64,000 nt of DNA, taken from positions 248,001 to 312,000 of the forward strand of contig NZ_AULP01000001.1 in the NCBI RefSeq assembly GCF_000422345.1, read 5' to 3'. Of the stretch, positions 1 to 7,212 are shown in pieces (within the stretch, counting starts at the first letter, position 1; each line of letters starts with the position of its first letter). This stretch comes from Neomelitea salexigens DSM 19753 (GTDB lineage: Bacteria; Pseudomonadota; Gammaproteobacteria; Pseudomonadales; Spongiibacteraceae). A model generated the notes under the pieces. That model saw only the letters and a list, made by a program, of their open reading frames with translations. It searched no databases and was not told where the DNA came from. A program made the position numbers and the translations under genes.

Positions 1-2
1 TC

Positions 3-116
3 CCCTCAAACTGCAAGTGTCTGACAGGACTACCGAACAAAGACACTGAACAATTTGAGTTGACTGCGGTAACCTATAAGCGCCCGAACGGCCACGCCAA
101 CCCGCAAAGCCAGTGA
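3..116 (+). CDS. 3' end of an unidentified gene (partial)
   Basis: One forward frame stays open from the window edge for 37 codons and stops with TGA four bases before the next start codon. The tail ends TYKRPNGHANPQSQ and I do not recognise it. The tight spacing to the PepSY gene would fit the last gene before a phoPQ-like operon. The open stretch is short enough to be chance, so this is tentative; the sequence upstream of the window would decide. Confidence 0.35.
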   Translation, partial: PSNCKCLTGLPNKDTEQFELTAVTYKRPNGHANPQSQ

Positions 117-120
117 CATT

Positions 121-444
121 ATGAATTTTCGACATTGCTTTAAAACCCTTGCCGCGATCGTTTTCGGCATGCTTCTTTCAATAAACAGCTACAGCAGCGG
201 TTTGTTGGAAAAAGGTATAAACAACGGCCGAGGTGCGCTAGGCGTTTCGCCACGCAACGCCTTGGAACCGCGACGAAACCAGCCGCTGATTAGCGCGAGT
301 GAGGCGATCTCAATTGCTGAACGGCGCTACGGCGGTCGCGCAGTCGGCGCCAAAAAAATTCAAACCGTTAACGGCAATGCCTACCGCGTGCGCATATTGC
401 AAAAAAATGGCAAGGTCAAAAACGTCATCATCGATCAAAGGTAG
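121..444 (+). CDS. Exported PepSY-domain protein
   Basis: A 107-residue protein with an N-terminal signal peptide (hydrophobic core about residues 9-25, ending near NSYSS) and a single PepSY-like domain over about residues 57-105, recognisable by ISASEAISIAERRYGGR followed by a VNGNAYRVRILQKNGKV strand pair. Small periplasmic PepSY proteins are common beside PhoPQ-type two-component genes and are thought to modulate periplasmic proteins or the sensor. It lies 5 bp before the response regulator and probably shares its transcript. No strong Shine-Dalgarno is visible, so translation may be coupled to the gene upstream. The exact function is unknown. Confidence 0.8.
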   Translation: MNFRHCFKTLAAIVFGMLLSINSYSSGLLEKGINNGRGALGVSPRNALEPRRNQPLISASEAISIAERRYGGRAVGAKKIQTVNGNAYRVRILQKNGKVKNVIIDQR

Positions 445-449
445 CTCAC

Positions 450-1136
450 GTGCGTGTATTAATCGTTGAAGACGAGTCTCTGTTGCAAGCCCAACTTGTC
501 GAGCAATTCACGGCAGCGGGCTTTGCCTGCGACGCCTGTAGTGACGGAGAGGAAGCCCTGTTCCTGGGAAGGGAACATCCCTATGACCTTGCCATCGTTG
601 ATATAGGCTTACCCAAGTTAGACGGCATTAGCGTCGTCGGGCACTGGCGTGAAGATGCCAGAGACTTTCCCGTACTGATTTTAACGGCGCGAGACAGCTG
701 GCAAGACAAAGTGAAAGGCTTGGAGTCCGGCGCAGATGATTACGTTGCAAAGCCTTTTCAGATCGAGGAAGTACTGGCGCGCGCAAATGCCCTGATACGG
801 CGCTCAGCCGGGTTTGCCAGCCCGCGCATCAGTTTTGGCGAACTACAAATTGATACCGCTGCCAAATCGGCTACCGTCGCCGGACGCAAATTAGAGCTCA
901 CTACCTTTGAGTATAATGCGCTGGAATACTTGGCAATGCGCAGCGGGCAAGTCGTATCTAAAACTGAGCTCACAGAGCACCTGTATGATCAAGACTTTGA
1001 TCGCGACAGCAACGTTATAGAGGTCTTTATCGCCAGACTGCGAAAGAAAATTGACCCAACCGGCGAGCTCAAGCCCATCAGCACGCTTCGTGGTCGCGGT
1101 TATCGCTTCGAGCTAGGAGAGGATTCGCAACAATAA
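450..1136 (+). CDS. phoP: OmpR/PhoP-family response regulator
   Basis: A 228-residue DNA-binding response regulator starting at GTG. The receiver domain (about 1-115) has the acidic pair E7/D8, the phospho-acceptor D51 in IVDIGLP, T79 and K101 in AKPF. The winged-helix effector spans about 125-222 and ends RGRGYRFE. The stretch TARDSWQDKV followed by SGADDYVAKPFQIEEV closely resembles E. coli PhoP, hence the symbol. Its stop overlaps the kinase start by one base (TAATG), so the two are translationally coupled. The stimulus is not evident; PhoPQ systems usually sense divalent cations, envelope-active peptides or acidity. Confidence 0.9.
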   Translation: MRVLIVEDESLLQAQLVEQFTAAGFACDACSDGEEALFLGREHPYDLAIVDIGLPKLDGISVVGHWREDARDFPVLILTARDSWQDKVKGLESGADDYVAKPFQIEEVLARANALIRRSAGFASPRISFGELQIDTAAKSATVAGRKLELTTFEYNALEYLAMRSGQVVSKTELTEHLYDQDFDRDSNVIEVFIARLRKKIDPTGELKPISTLRGRGYRFELGEDSQQ

Positions 1137-2482
1137 TGGCGACGCGCCACTCCTCAATTAGCCGCCGGCTCATCATCTCGATGATCATTGCTATGCCCCT
1201 ATTACTGGGATTGACCGCCGCTGCTATTGATCGCGCCTACCAGAGTAGTTTGCTGAAAGCCGAGGAAAACCGACTCCAAGCCCAATTTTTTTCTCTATTA
1301 GGGGCCGTTGAATGGAACGAGGAGGATGGCTTTCGCACCGATGATCGGCTCAAAGAGCCCGACTTCTGGCAGTTTCGCTCCGGGCTTTACGCTGACATAC
1401 AATCTCCCGACGGTAAGCAGCTGTGGCGCTCACTAAGCGCCGATACCTTGTCGCTACCCAACAACTTCGAAACATCACGGCCTGGCGAGGCCGTCACCGG
1501 CGAAACGCTCATCGACCAAAAACCTTTCCTCTATTACCGCTACCGCGCCCTGTGGGAAACGGAGGAAAATGAGGATCTGGCGATTGTTTTTTCTCTGTAC
1601 TCAGAAAAAACAAATCTCATTCGAGAACAGAGACAGTTCCGCCAGCAGATGGCGATATGGATGACCATCGTTGCTTGTCTTTCTGTGCTTTTAGTATCTG
1701 TCATCCAATACTGGGGCTTAAAACCACTGCGCAGGCTGGCAAAAGAACTGCGTTTACTAGAGAAAGGCCAAGCCGAGCGGCTCGGCGATAACTACCCCAG
1801 TGAATTGGCGGCTATCACCAGCAACCTCAATCAACTAATCGAAAAAGAGCGCCGGCAGCGCGAGCGGTATCGCAATACCTTGGGGGACCTAGCTCACAGT
1901 TTGAAAACCCCGCTTGCGGTGCTAAAAAGTGGCCAGTTAGACGACGTTCAACGTAACGAACAAATCGAGAGGATGGATAATATTGTTCGCTACCAGCTGC
2001 GCAGGGCCGTAAGCAGCGGCCAGCAGCAGCTACATATCAAAACGCAGATCAAACCATTAGTGGAAAGGCTTATTCACACCTTGCAGAAGGTCTATCACGC
2101 TAAATCATTTACTGCAGAGGTCGCGCTCAACAGCCAGACAACCGTGCCTATAGACGAGCAGGATTTAATGGAATTACTTGGCAATCTGCTCGATAACGCC
2201 TGCAAGGCCTGTCATGCACGGGTGTGTATTTATGCCGAGCTCATGGTAAACGGCGCTGTTGCGCTTTTTATTGAAAATGACGGCAAAGGCTTAGAGCAAG
2301 AAGACATCGACAGTATGATGGTTCGCGGCAAGCGCGGTGATCAATATGGTGACGGTCAGGGGCTGGGGCTCGCCATTGTGCGAGACATTGCCGACAGCTG
2401 TGGCATAGAGCTACGTTTTGCCGCTCGCGAGCAAGGCGGCAGTATTGTCACCCTGCTCTTCCCTACACCGTCTAATAGCTGA
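1136..2482 (+). CDS. phoQ: PhoQ-like sensor histidine kinase
   Basis: A 448-residue inner-membrane kinase. Transmembrane segments at about 12-32 and 174-194 flank a periplasmic sensor of about 140 residues, followed by HAMP (about 195-247), a dimerisation helix with H254 in LAHSLKTPLAVL (the HSLKTP form is typical of PhoQ), and an ATPase domain with N box LLGNLLDNACKAC and G box GDGQGLGLAIV. It is coupled by a one-base overlap to the regulator upstream and presumably phosphorylates it. Its 3' end overlaps the convergent TpsB-like gene by 11 bp. The periplasmic part is short on obvious acidic clusters, so I do not claim Mg2+ sensing. Confidence 0.88.
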   Translation: MATRHSSISRRLIISMIIAMPLLLGLTAAAIDRAYQSSLLKAEENRLQAQFFSLLGAVEWNEEDGFRTDDRLKEPDFWQFRSGLYADIQSPDGKQLWRSLSADTLSLPNNFETSRPGEAVTGETLIDQKPFLYYRYRALWETEENEDLAIVFSLYSEKTNLIREQRQFRQQMAIWMTIVACLSVLLVSVIQYWGLKPLRRLAKELRLLEKGQAERLGDNYPSELAAITSNLNQLIEKERRQRERYRNTLGDLAHSLKTPLAVLKSGQLDDVQRNEQIERMDNIVRYQLRRAVSSGQQQLHIKTQIKPLVERLIHTLQKVYHAKSFTAEVALNSQTTVPIDEQDLMELLGNLLDNACKACHARVCIYAELMVNGAVALFIENDGKGLEQEDIDSMMVRGKRGDQYGDGQGLGLAIVRDIADSCGIELRFAAREQGGSIVTLLFPTPSNS

Positions 2483-4175
2483 CTTTAAGGCGCCAGAAGA
2501 AGTCGACCTCGGCAGCATCGAGCAAGCTCTGGTTGATATTTTCATCATCGATCGGGTGGGCCACCACAAACTCGCTGCTTAAGTGGTCCTTATAGCTAGC
2601 TTTTAAGGCGAAGCCTGCGTCGCTAATCATTCTTGTGTCACCGGCATCACCGCGTGCATCTTCGTACCACACCCAACCTTGCTCGATGAACACAGACGGC
2701 TTTATTTCCAGGCCCATAAAAGGTAGTGGGTTAGATTCAAAGCTCAACTTTGCATAGTGGCCTGAATCGCCTACCAGTACCCCAGGAAGGTAAGCCGCCA
2801 AACCGTTACTGCCTCCCAAGTAGTATTGCTGCTGGAGTGGTAATTGGCTGCCATCGGAGTACTGGCCTGTGAAACTCGCCGTTAGATTCGCCCAATCAAC
2901 CACGGCGGATTGCAGCGAGAAACGGGGCTTAAATATAGTAAACTCACTCGTTCTTCTACCGATGAACACCACGCCTTGACGGTCGTCTGTGGCAAAGGTG
3001 CCACTGTCTGACTTCAGCCCGAAATCGATGAATGCCTGCGCCGTTAACCGACTTGGAAAGCCTGCTATACGCAATAAGCGGTTAAACTTAAGACCTAACT
3101 CAAGGTTGGTTTGGGGCTCGTCCAACAACGCCCCACCGTCGCGCAGGTCGATAGTGGAATCGATGTATTCCACGCGCTCGGTGAGCGTCAAGCGGTAAAG
3201 GCTATCGCTCATCAAAACCTGCTCGCCGGTAAGTGCTGCGGATTGTGTGCGATGCTCTAAGTACACCTCTTCAGACGTTGTAGTGGTGCCGCCACCACCA
3301 ATGTTTATCGACGTGCCTGTGCCGCCCAGTAGCGCGCACAACAGCGCAATGTCACACGTACCCAGGCTGAGCAAAGGGTCGTTTGCGGTAGTCACCAAGG
3401 CATCAGCAAAGCGCGCATAGTCAACATGGCGCGCTTCGATGCCGTAAAGCCCCCATTGGCTTGGGTAGTTCAGCCGAAACGTATAGCCATCGTAGTAATC
3501 ACCACCATTGACCTCTCCGAGCTCCGTCAGTGCTCGGTCGTACACAAACTGTAAATGGAGGCCATTGGCGAAATCGTGTTTAGCCGAGACACCACCGAAA
3601 TAGCGCCCTAAAAAGCGATTGCCATAATTGTTAGCGGAAAGGCTTAACACCGTCGCATCATGGTCAGCTTTTTCACGCTCGCTGAATACCATGGTTAACG
3701 CATTGGGGTCCCCTGACACCTGATAGCTTATGCCATAGTCGAGACCTGCGCGGTCACTTTTTAAATTCGCTAACACGCGCTTTGTATCGAATTCACTGCG
3801 ATGAAGGTCGCTATCGCCAATCAAGGATGAAAAATGCCCTTTGATCCCCTCTGGCGCTTTTATATCGGCCAACGTGCCGTTAATAACATGGACAAAAATT
3901 GTCTCGTCGCGCTGGGCGAAATAGATAGTCGTTAACAAGTGCCCCAAGTGATGGTATGACTGATTTAGTGCGTTCACGGCCTGGGCTGGTGTTTTCGCCG
4001 CCGCCATCAGCATATCCAGTTGCTCTTTGCTAAGGTGGCGATTCCCCGTTATCCGCAGCGTGTAGCCCGCCACCTCTGCCTCATATACCGCGTCTTCACG
4101 TGCAGAGCTGTACTGCACGATCCGCTCAGCAGTGGATGCTTGGGGAGGAATGATTGGGGGTAAATCAATTGCCAT
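2472..4175 (-). CDS. TpsB/ShlB-like outer-membrane protein lacking a signal peptide
   Basis: A 567-residue protein with the architecture of two-partner-secretion transporters: POTRA-like segments at about 36-102 and 103-168, then a barrel-like region of alternating strands from about 175 to the terminal KVSY. The loop-6 region reads LGGSNGLAAY (453-462) followed by GDSG (469-472), matching the usual LGG...VRGY...GDRG framework but without the conserved arginine. No signal peptide is visible; the start is well fixed because a stop codon lies four codons upstream and AAGGA sits at good spacing. An insertion with two cysteines (C274, C280) and a glycine/threonine-rich run (about 285-302) may be an extracellular loop. 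It follows the OmpA gene by 16 bp. Likely exports or anchors the neighbouring repeat protein; this is inference. Confidence 0.75.
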   Translation of the reverse strand: MAIDLPPIIPPQASTAERIVQYSSAREDAVYEAEVAGYTLRITGNRHLSKEQLDMLMAAAKTPAQAVNALNQSYHHLGHLLTTIYFAQRDETIFVHVINGTLADIKAPEGIKGHFSSLIGDSDLHRSEFDTKRVLANLKSDRAGLDYGISYQVSGDPNALTMVFSEREKADHDATVLSLSANNYGNRFLGRYFGGVSAKHDFANGLHLQFVYDRALTELGEVNGGDYYDGYTFRLNYPSQWGLYGIEARHVDYARFADALVTTANDPLLSLGTCDIALLCALLGGTGTSINIGGGGTTTTSEEVYLEHRTQSAALTGEQVLMSDSLYRLTLTERVEYIDSTIDLRDGGALLDEPQTNLELGLKFNRLLRIAGFPSRLTAQAFIDFGLKSDSGTFATDDRQGVVFIGRRTSEFTIFKPRFSLQSAVVDWANLTASFTGQYSDGSQLPLQQQYYLGGSNGLAAYLPGVLVGDSGHYAKLSFESNPLPFMGLEIKPSVFIEQGWVWYEDARGDAGDTRMISDAGFALKASYKDHLSSEFVVAHPIDDENINQSLLDAAEVDFFWRLKVSY

Positions 4176-4191
4176 ACAAAGTCCTTAACCT

Positions 4192-5199
4192 TTAGCGAGC
4201 ATCAGATTCGGCGCTATTCTTTGCCGCTCGCATCTCGACACGTCTATTTTCTGCGCGAGCCTGGGCCAAGTCACGGCCGGTCAAACCCTCAACACTTGCC
4301 TTTGGCTGCCTTTCACCGAAGCCAACTGCCTGCAAACGCTGCACCTCAACACCTTCGGCAGCAAGAAAACGCACCACGGCCTGCGCACGCGCTAAAGACA
4401 GGCGCATATTGTAATCATCATCACCACGGTCGTCGGTGTGGCCGACAACCTCAATTTCAATTTTTTTAAAGCGCTGTGAATTCAGGATATTGGCGGCCTG
4501 CCTGAGGGTAGCCGCAGAAGATGCGTCGAGCAAAGCGGTATCACTGGCAAAGCTCACCCCAACGAGACGCAGCGTGCGCCCCGCTTCGAAATGGCAACCC
4601 GAGGGCAATACAATGGCCTCAGCAGGCGAGTTCGGGCAGCGATCTACTTCGTCACATACGCTGTCGCGATCGGCATCACGGCACTGCGCCGCAGCAGCCG
4701 ACCGCGCTAAGGGCTTTTTTGCGCGATTACCATCAACCCTCGCCCCATCGTCACTCGTCCCCTCGTCACTCGCTTGCGTGTCGTCGGAAAGCTTTATGGT
4801 AAGCACTTCAGGAATAATGTCGCCGTCTCCGGCTGTGTCTTGCAGGAATTCGATAACCGAGCTTTCACCACCCAAGTTATCGAGCAAGGGTGCCAAAGCA
4901 TTCCCCCCTCCCTCCACTTCAAGAGGAGACGCTGGCGCTCCCAGCAAAAGAATATCTTGCCCGGCGATTCCGGCTCCTAACGCCGCATCGTCGCTCAACG
5001 CATCTAGGGACAACACCGAAATATCATCCTCGCCGCTTCCGGCCCCCGGCACGGTAACATCCACCCCAATACCCAGCACATCGACCGAAATCAACTGTGC
5101 CTGTGCAATCGGAGCCGCCATGAGCACGCCGATAAGGAAGGATTGTATAAATGCCCGAAAATTCAAGTGTCGATGCCTATCTGCCGGAACATGACCCAA
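4192..5199 (-). CDS. OmpA-family protein with TSP3-type calcium-binding motif
   Basis: A 335-residue outer-membrane or periplasmic protein. A signal peptide (hydrophobic about 18-34, ending IAQA) is followed by an acidic, low-complexity domain, a thrombospondin-3-like motif DADRDSVCDEVDRCPNSP (175-192), and a C-terminal OmpA peptidoglycan-binding domain (about 207-325) with GHTDDRGDDDYNMRLS and SLARAQAV. Residues 100-111 read NALAPLLDNLGG, one copy of the motif repeated in the protein encoded upstream. Both candidate starts are TTG: 5199, or 5166, which would give a tidier signal peptide. It is transcribed with the TpsB-like gene. Probably a wall-anchored partner of that pair. Confidence 0.85.
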   Translation of the reverse strand: MGHVPADRHRHLNFRAFIQSFLIGVLMAAPIAQAQLISVDVLGIGVDVTVPGAGSGEDDISVLSLDALSDDAALGAGIAGQDILLLGAPASPLEVEGGGNALAPLLDNLGGESSVIEFLQDTAGDGDIIPEVLTIKLSDDTQASDEGTSDDGARVDGNRAKKPLARSAAAAQCRDADRDSVCDEVDRCPNSPAEAIVLPSGCHFEAGRTLRLVGVSFASDTALLDASSAATLRQAANILNSQRFKKIEIEVVGHTDDRGDDDYNMRLSLARAQAVVRFLAAEGVEVQRLQAVGFGERQPKASVEGLTGRDLAQARAENRRVEMRAAKNSAESDAR

Positions 5200-5243
5200 A
5201 TTTATAATATGCGTTATTGTGATATAGCTAGCGGAAACTTAAA

Positions 5244-5276
5244 AGTAAAAAAGCCGGTTCCCTAAGGAAACCGGCT
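5244..5276 (-). terminator. Rho-independent terminator after the repeat-protein gene
   Basis: An 11-bp stem (AGCCGGTTTCC with GGGAACCGGCT, one bulged or mismatched pair) with a TTA loop, followed by TTTTTTA on the minus strand. It separates the repeat-protein gene from the OmpA gene, so readthrough or a separate promoter must serve the two downstream genes. Confidence 0.85.
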
Positions 5277-5302
5277 CTACTATATCAGGTCAACACGCCT
5301 CG

Positions 5303-6136
5303 TTAGGGTGTTGGCAATTCAAATACTGGCTCCTGGCCGTCAAACCCAAATGAAAAGCTGAAAGCCGCTGACTCGAAAGAAAACGCGAGTGAAAGCGGCA
5401 ATGCACTGGGCTCAGAATCGCTATCACTACCCTCAGATGGCGCGGGGATAGGCAGTACATCTAACACTGGCTGAAGAGGGTTATCACTTTCACCGCCCTC
5501 ACCGCCAGCTGCGGCGCTCTCAAATTGATCAACAAGGGGCTGCAGCGGGTTATCGCCCTCTCCACCACCCTGAAGCTGGTCAAGCAGAGGCTGAAGCGGG
5601 TTGTCGCCACCGTCACTGTCTCCCTCAGGCGCAAACCCCATCAAGTTCTCTTGAAGGTGTGCAAACAGCACTTCCAGTGTCGGCGGAATGGCTTCAACGC
5701 TCGCTTGAACGGCTTCCGGGTCGGTTGCCAAGGTATCGACAACATCAGTCACTGCATCCACGGTTCCGTCCTTGCCTGCCAAGTCGTTGGCCAAGTCGTC
5801 TACCGTCTTCGTCAGCTGCAATGCGTACGGCGCAAGAGGGTTTTCACCACCGCCCTGAAGCTGGTCCAAAATGGGCTGCAAGGGGTTGTCACCGCCGCTA
5901 CCGCCGCCCTGCAATTGATCCAAGATCGGCTGCAGAGGGTTATCTCCACCACCATCAAGCGCTGAAAGCTGGGAATCGATTTCGTTTAACGGCGCGACGA
6001 TTGCGTCGAGCGGCGTTCCCGCCAAGCCTTCAGCAAGCGGTTCGATGATTGGCGCCAAAGGGCCGGCACTTGAGAGTGATGATGCAGCCGCAATGGCTGC
6101 CGCTAATGACATTTGTTTCATTGATAGAGTTTTCAC
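5303..6136 (-). CDS. Secreted NPLQP-repeat protein of unknown function
   Basis: A 277-residue, acidic, Gly/Asp/Pro/Leu-rich protein with a signal peptide (about 1-24, MKTLSMKQMS then an alanine-rich core). It carries DNPLQPxLDQLQGGG-type repeats at about 65-79, 83-97, 178-192, 195-209 and 218-232, plus a degenerate copy at 98-108, and ends in a Ser/Phe-rich strand-like tail (about 247-277). GTG at 6136 is preferred because GGAGG lies 7 bp upstream; an ATG at 6154 overlaps that Shine-Dalgarno. I do not recognise a family; such repeats are sometimes labelled collagen-like, but no Gly-X-Y collagen pattern is present. Upstream of the OmpA and TpsB-like genes, it is the natural candidate for the exported substrate. 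Confidence 0.7.
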   Translation of the reverse strand: MKTLSMKQMSLAAAIAAASSLSSAGPLAPIIEPLAEGLAGTPLDAIVAPLNEIDSQLSALDGGGDNPLQPILDQLQGGGSGGDNPLQPILDQLQGGGENPLAPYALQLTKTVDDLANDLAGKDGTVDAVTDVVDTLATDPEAVQASVEAIPPTLEVLFAHLQENLMGFAPEGDSDGGDNPLQPLLDQLQGGGEGDNPLQPLVDQFESAAAGGEGGESDNPLQPVLDVLPIPAPSEGSDSDSEPSALPLSLAFSFESAAFSFSFGFDGQEPVFELPTP

Positions 6137-6207
6137 AGCATGTCCTCCAGACATTTTTTGTTTTTCCGCGAACAGAATCTACGTTCTGCTTTATTTGTGT
6201 TATAGAC

Positions 6208-6253
6208 CGATAATACGCGTTTATACGTATTGATTATAGTGATTCAAATCACA
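6208..6253 (-). promoter_or_regulatory. CRP-like site and promoter of the repeat-protein gene
   Basis: On the minus strand TGTGATTTGAATCACT (6253-6238) matches 9 of the 10 defined bases of the CRP/Vfr consensus TGTGA-N6-TCACA. A -10-like TATTAT lies at 6215-6210, which would place the site centre near -41, the class II activation position. An inverted repeat AATACG-N8-CGTATT (6212-6231) lies between them and overlaps the -10. Spacing makes CRP-dependent activation plausible; it is untested. Confidence 0.55.
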
Positions 6254-6415
6254 AAAGCCTTTGTTATGTGAAAAGCGGCTAATTGGAGGAGTGAACTTGC
6301 TTGAATGATTTTTTGAATCAGTCAGTTACTGACCGAATATATGCAGGATGAGGGGTGTCGTTAGAACAGCATGCCATGCAGCAGGCCAGGCTAAATAAAA
6401 TAACAGTCTAAAAAT

Positions 6416-6441
6416 GAAAAAGGGCCGCTAAAGCGGCCCTT
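6416..6441 (-). terminator. Terminator downstream of tRNA-Pro
   Basis: Minus-strand hairpin AGGGCCGC-TTTA-GCGGCCCT followed by TTTTC, just past the encoded CCA end of the tRNA. It ends the long thrS-to-tRNA transcription direction. Confidence 0.85.
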
Positions 6442-6447
6442 TAAATA

Positions 6448-6524
6448 TGGTCGGAACGGCAGGATTCGAACCTGCGACCCCCACACCCCCAGTGTGGTGC
6501 GCTACCAGACTGCGCTACGCCCCG
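6448..6524 (-). tRNA. tRNA-Pro (GGG anticodon)
   Basis: A 77-nt cloverleaf: acceptor stem CGGGGCG pairs with CGTTCCG (two G-U pairs), D arm AGCGCAGTCTGGTAGCGC, anticodon stem CCACA/TGTGG with loop CTGGGGG giving anticodon GGG, and T arm with GGTTCGAATCC. CCA is encoded. It lies 43 bp after the MerR-type gene and is probably processed from, or downstream of, the ihfA transcript. The same ihfA-MerR-tRNA-Pro order is familiar in pseudomonads. Confidence 0.97.
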
Positions 6525-6567
6525 AAATGAGGGGCAGAATCATACCCCAACTAAACAGCACTGTGAA

Positions 6568-6924
6568 CTATCTTTTTAGATCTTTTAACAAATCTTCCAG
6601 TTCACCGATTAACTGTTTAATCAATAACTTGGACTGAGCGGAATCGCCTTTAGCCTCATCCCCCGACATGCGCTGCCGCGCACCACCAATGGTGTAGCCC
6701 TGTTCATATAACAGGCTGCGGATTTGACGAATCATCAGTACGTCTTGGTGCTGATAATAGCGGCGGTTACCCCTGCGCTTAACGGGAGCCAGCTGAGGAA
6801 ACTCCTGCTCCCAATATCTCAGCACATGTGGTTTGACACAGCAGAGCTCACTGACTTCACCTATCGTAAAGTAGCGTTTTCCTGGGATCGGTGGCAGCTC
6901 GTCGTTATGACTTGGTTCCAGCAT
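6568..6924 (-). CDS. MerR-family transcriptional regulator downstream of ihfA
   Basis: A 118-residue protein with an N-terminal MerR winged helix (about 18-85): [28 protein letters not shown], then a wing with RRGNRRYY and helix [14 protein letters not shown]. It has only a short helical C-terminus, so there is no evident ligand domain. Its start lies inside ihfA (20-bp overlap), implying coupled translation. This small regulator is conserved beside ihfA in many gammaproteobacteria, but its targets are unknown to me. Confidence 0.9.
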   Translation of the reverse strand: MLEPSHNDELPPIPGKRYFTIGEVSELCCVKPHVLRYWEQEFPQLAPVKRRGNRRYYQHQDVLMIRQIRSLLYEQGYTIGGARQRMSGDEAKGDSAQSKLLIKQLIGELEDLLKDLKR

Positions 6925-7210
6925 AGTCCTCTACCCTGGATTTCAACTTTTGGCCTGGCCTGAAGGTCACTACTCGCCGAGCTGAAATGGGAATTTCTTC
7001 ACCGGTTTTGGGATTGCGCCCAGGCCGCTGGCTCTTATCACGCAGGTCAAAATTGCCGAAGCCGGAAATTTTGACCTGTTCATTATTCTCTAAACAGTGG
7101 CGAATCTGCTCAAAAAACAGCTCGACAAGCTCTTTCGCCTCACGCTTGTTCAGACCGAGCTCTTCATAGAGGCGCTCCGCCATTTCTGCCTTGGTGAGGG
7201 ACGTCATCAC
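6905..7210 (-). CDS. ihfA: Integration host factor subunit alpha
   Basis: A 101-residue HU/IHF-fold protein with the family signature [10 protein letters not shown] and the DNA-intercalating arm [13 protein letters not shown] containing the conserved proline. It pairs with IhfB to bend DNA sharply in recombination, replication and sigma-54 promoters. It follows pheT by 2 bp, the standard operon place. Two ATGs lie in tandem at the start; either may be used. Confidence 0.97.
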   Translation of the reverse strand: MMTSLTKAEMAERLYEELGLNKREAKELVELFFEQIRHCLENNEQVKISGFGNFDLRDKSQRPGRNPKTGEEIPISARRVVTFRPGQKLKSRVEDYAGTKS

Positions 7211-7212
7211 AT

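Noticed and set aside
4436-5194. Long forward open frame of 252 codons opposite the OmpA gene
   Set aside because: It has Ser/Pro/Arg-rich composition with no domains, no Shine-Dalgarno, and lies wholly antisense to a clear OmpA-family gene; it is a GC-driven shadow.
5303-6136. Collagen-like protein label for the NPLQP-repeat protein
   Set aside because: There is no run of Gly-X-Y triplets; glycines are clustered in linkers between repeats.
6448-6524. tRNA-Pro as an integration site for a genomic island
   Set aside because: No duplicated 3' end, integrase or atypical genes lie next to it; both flanks are ordinary.
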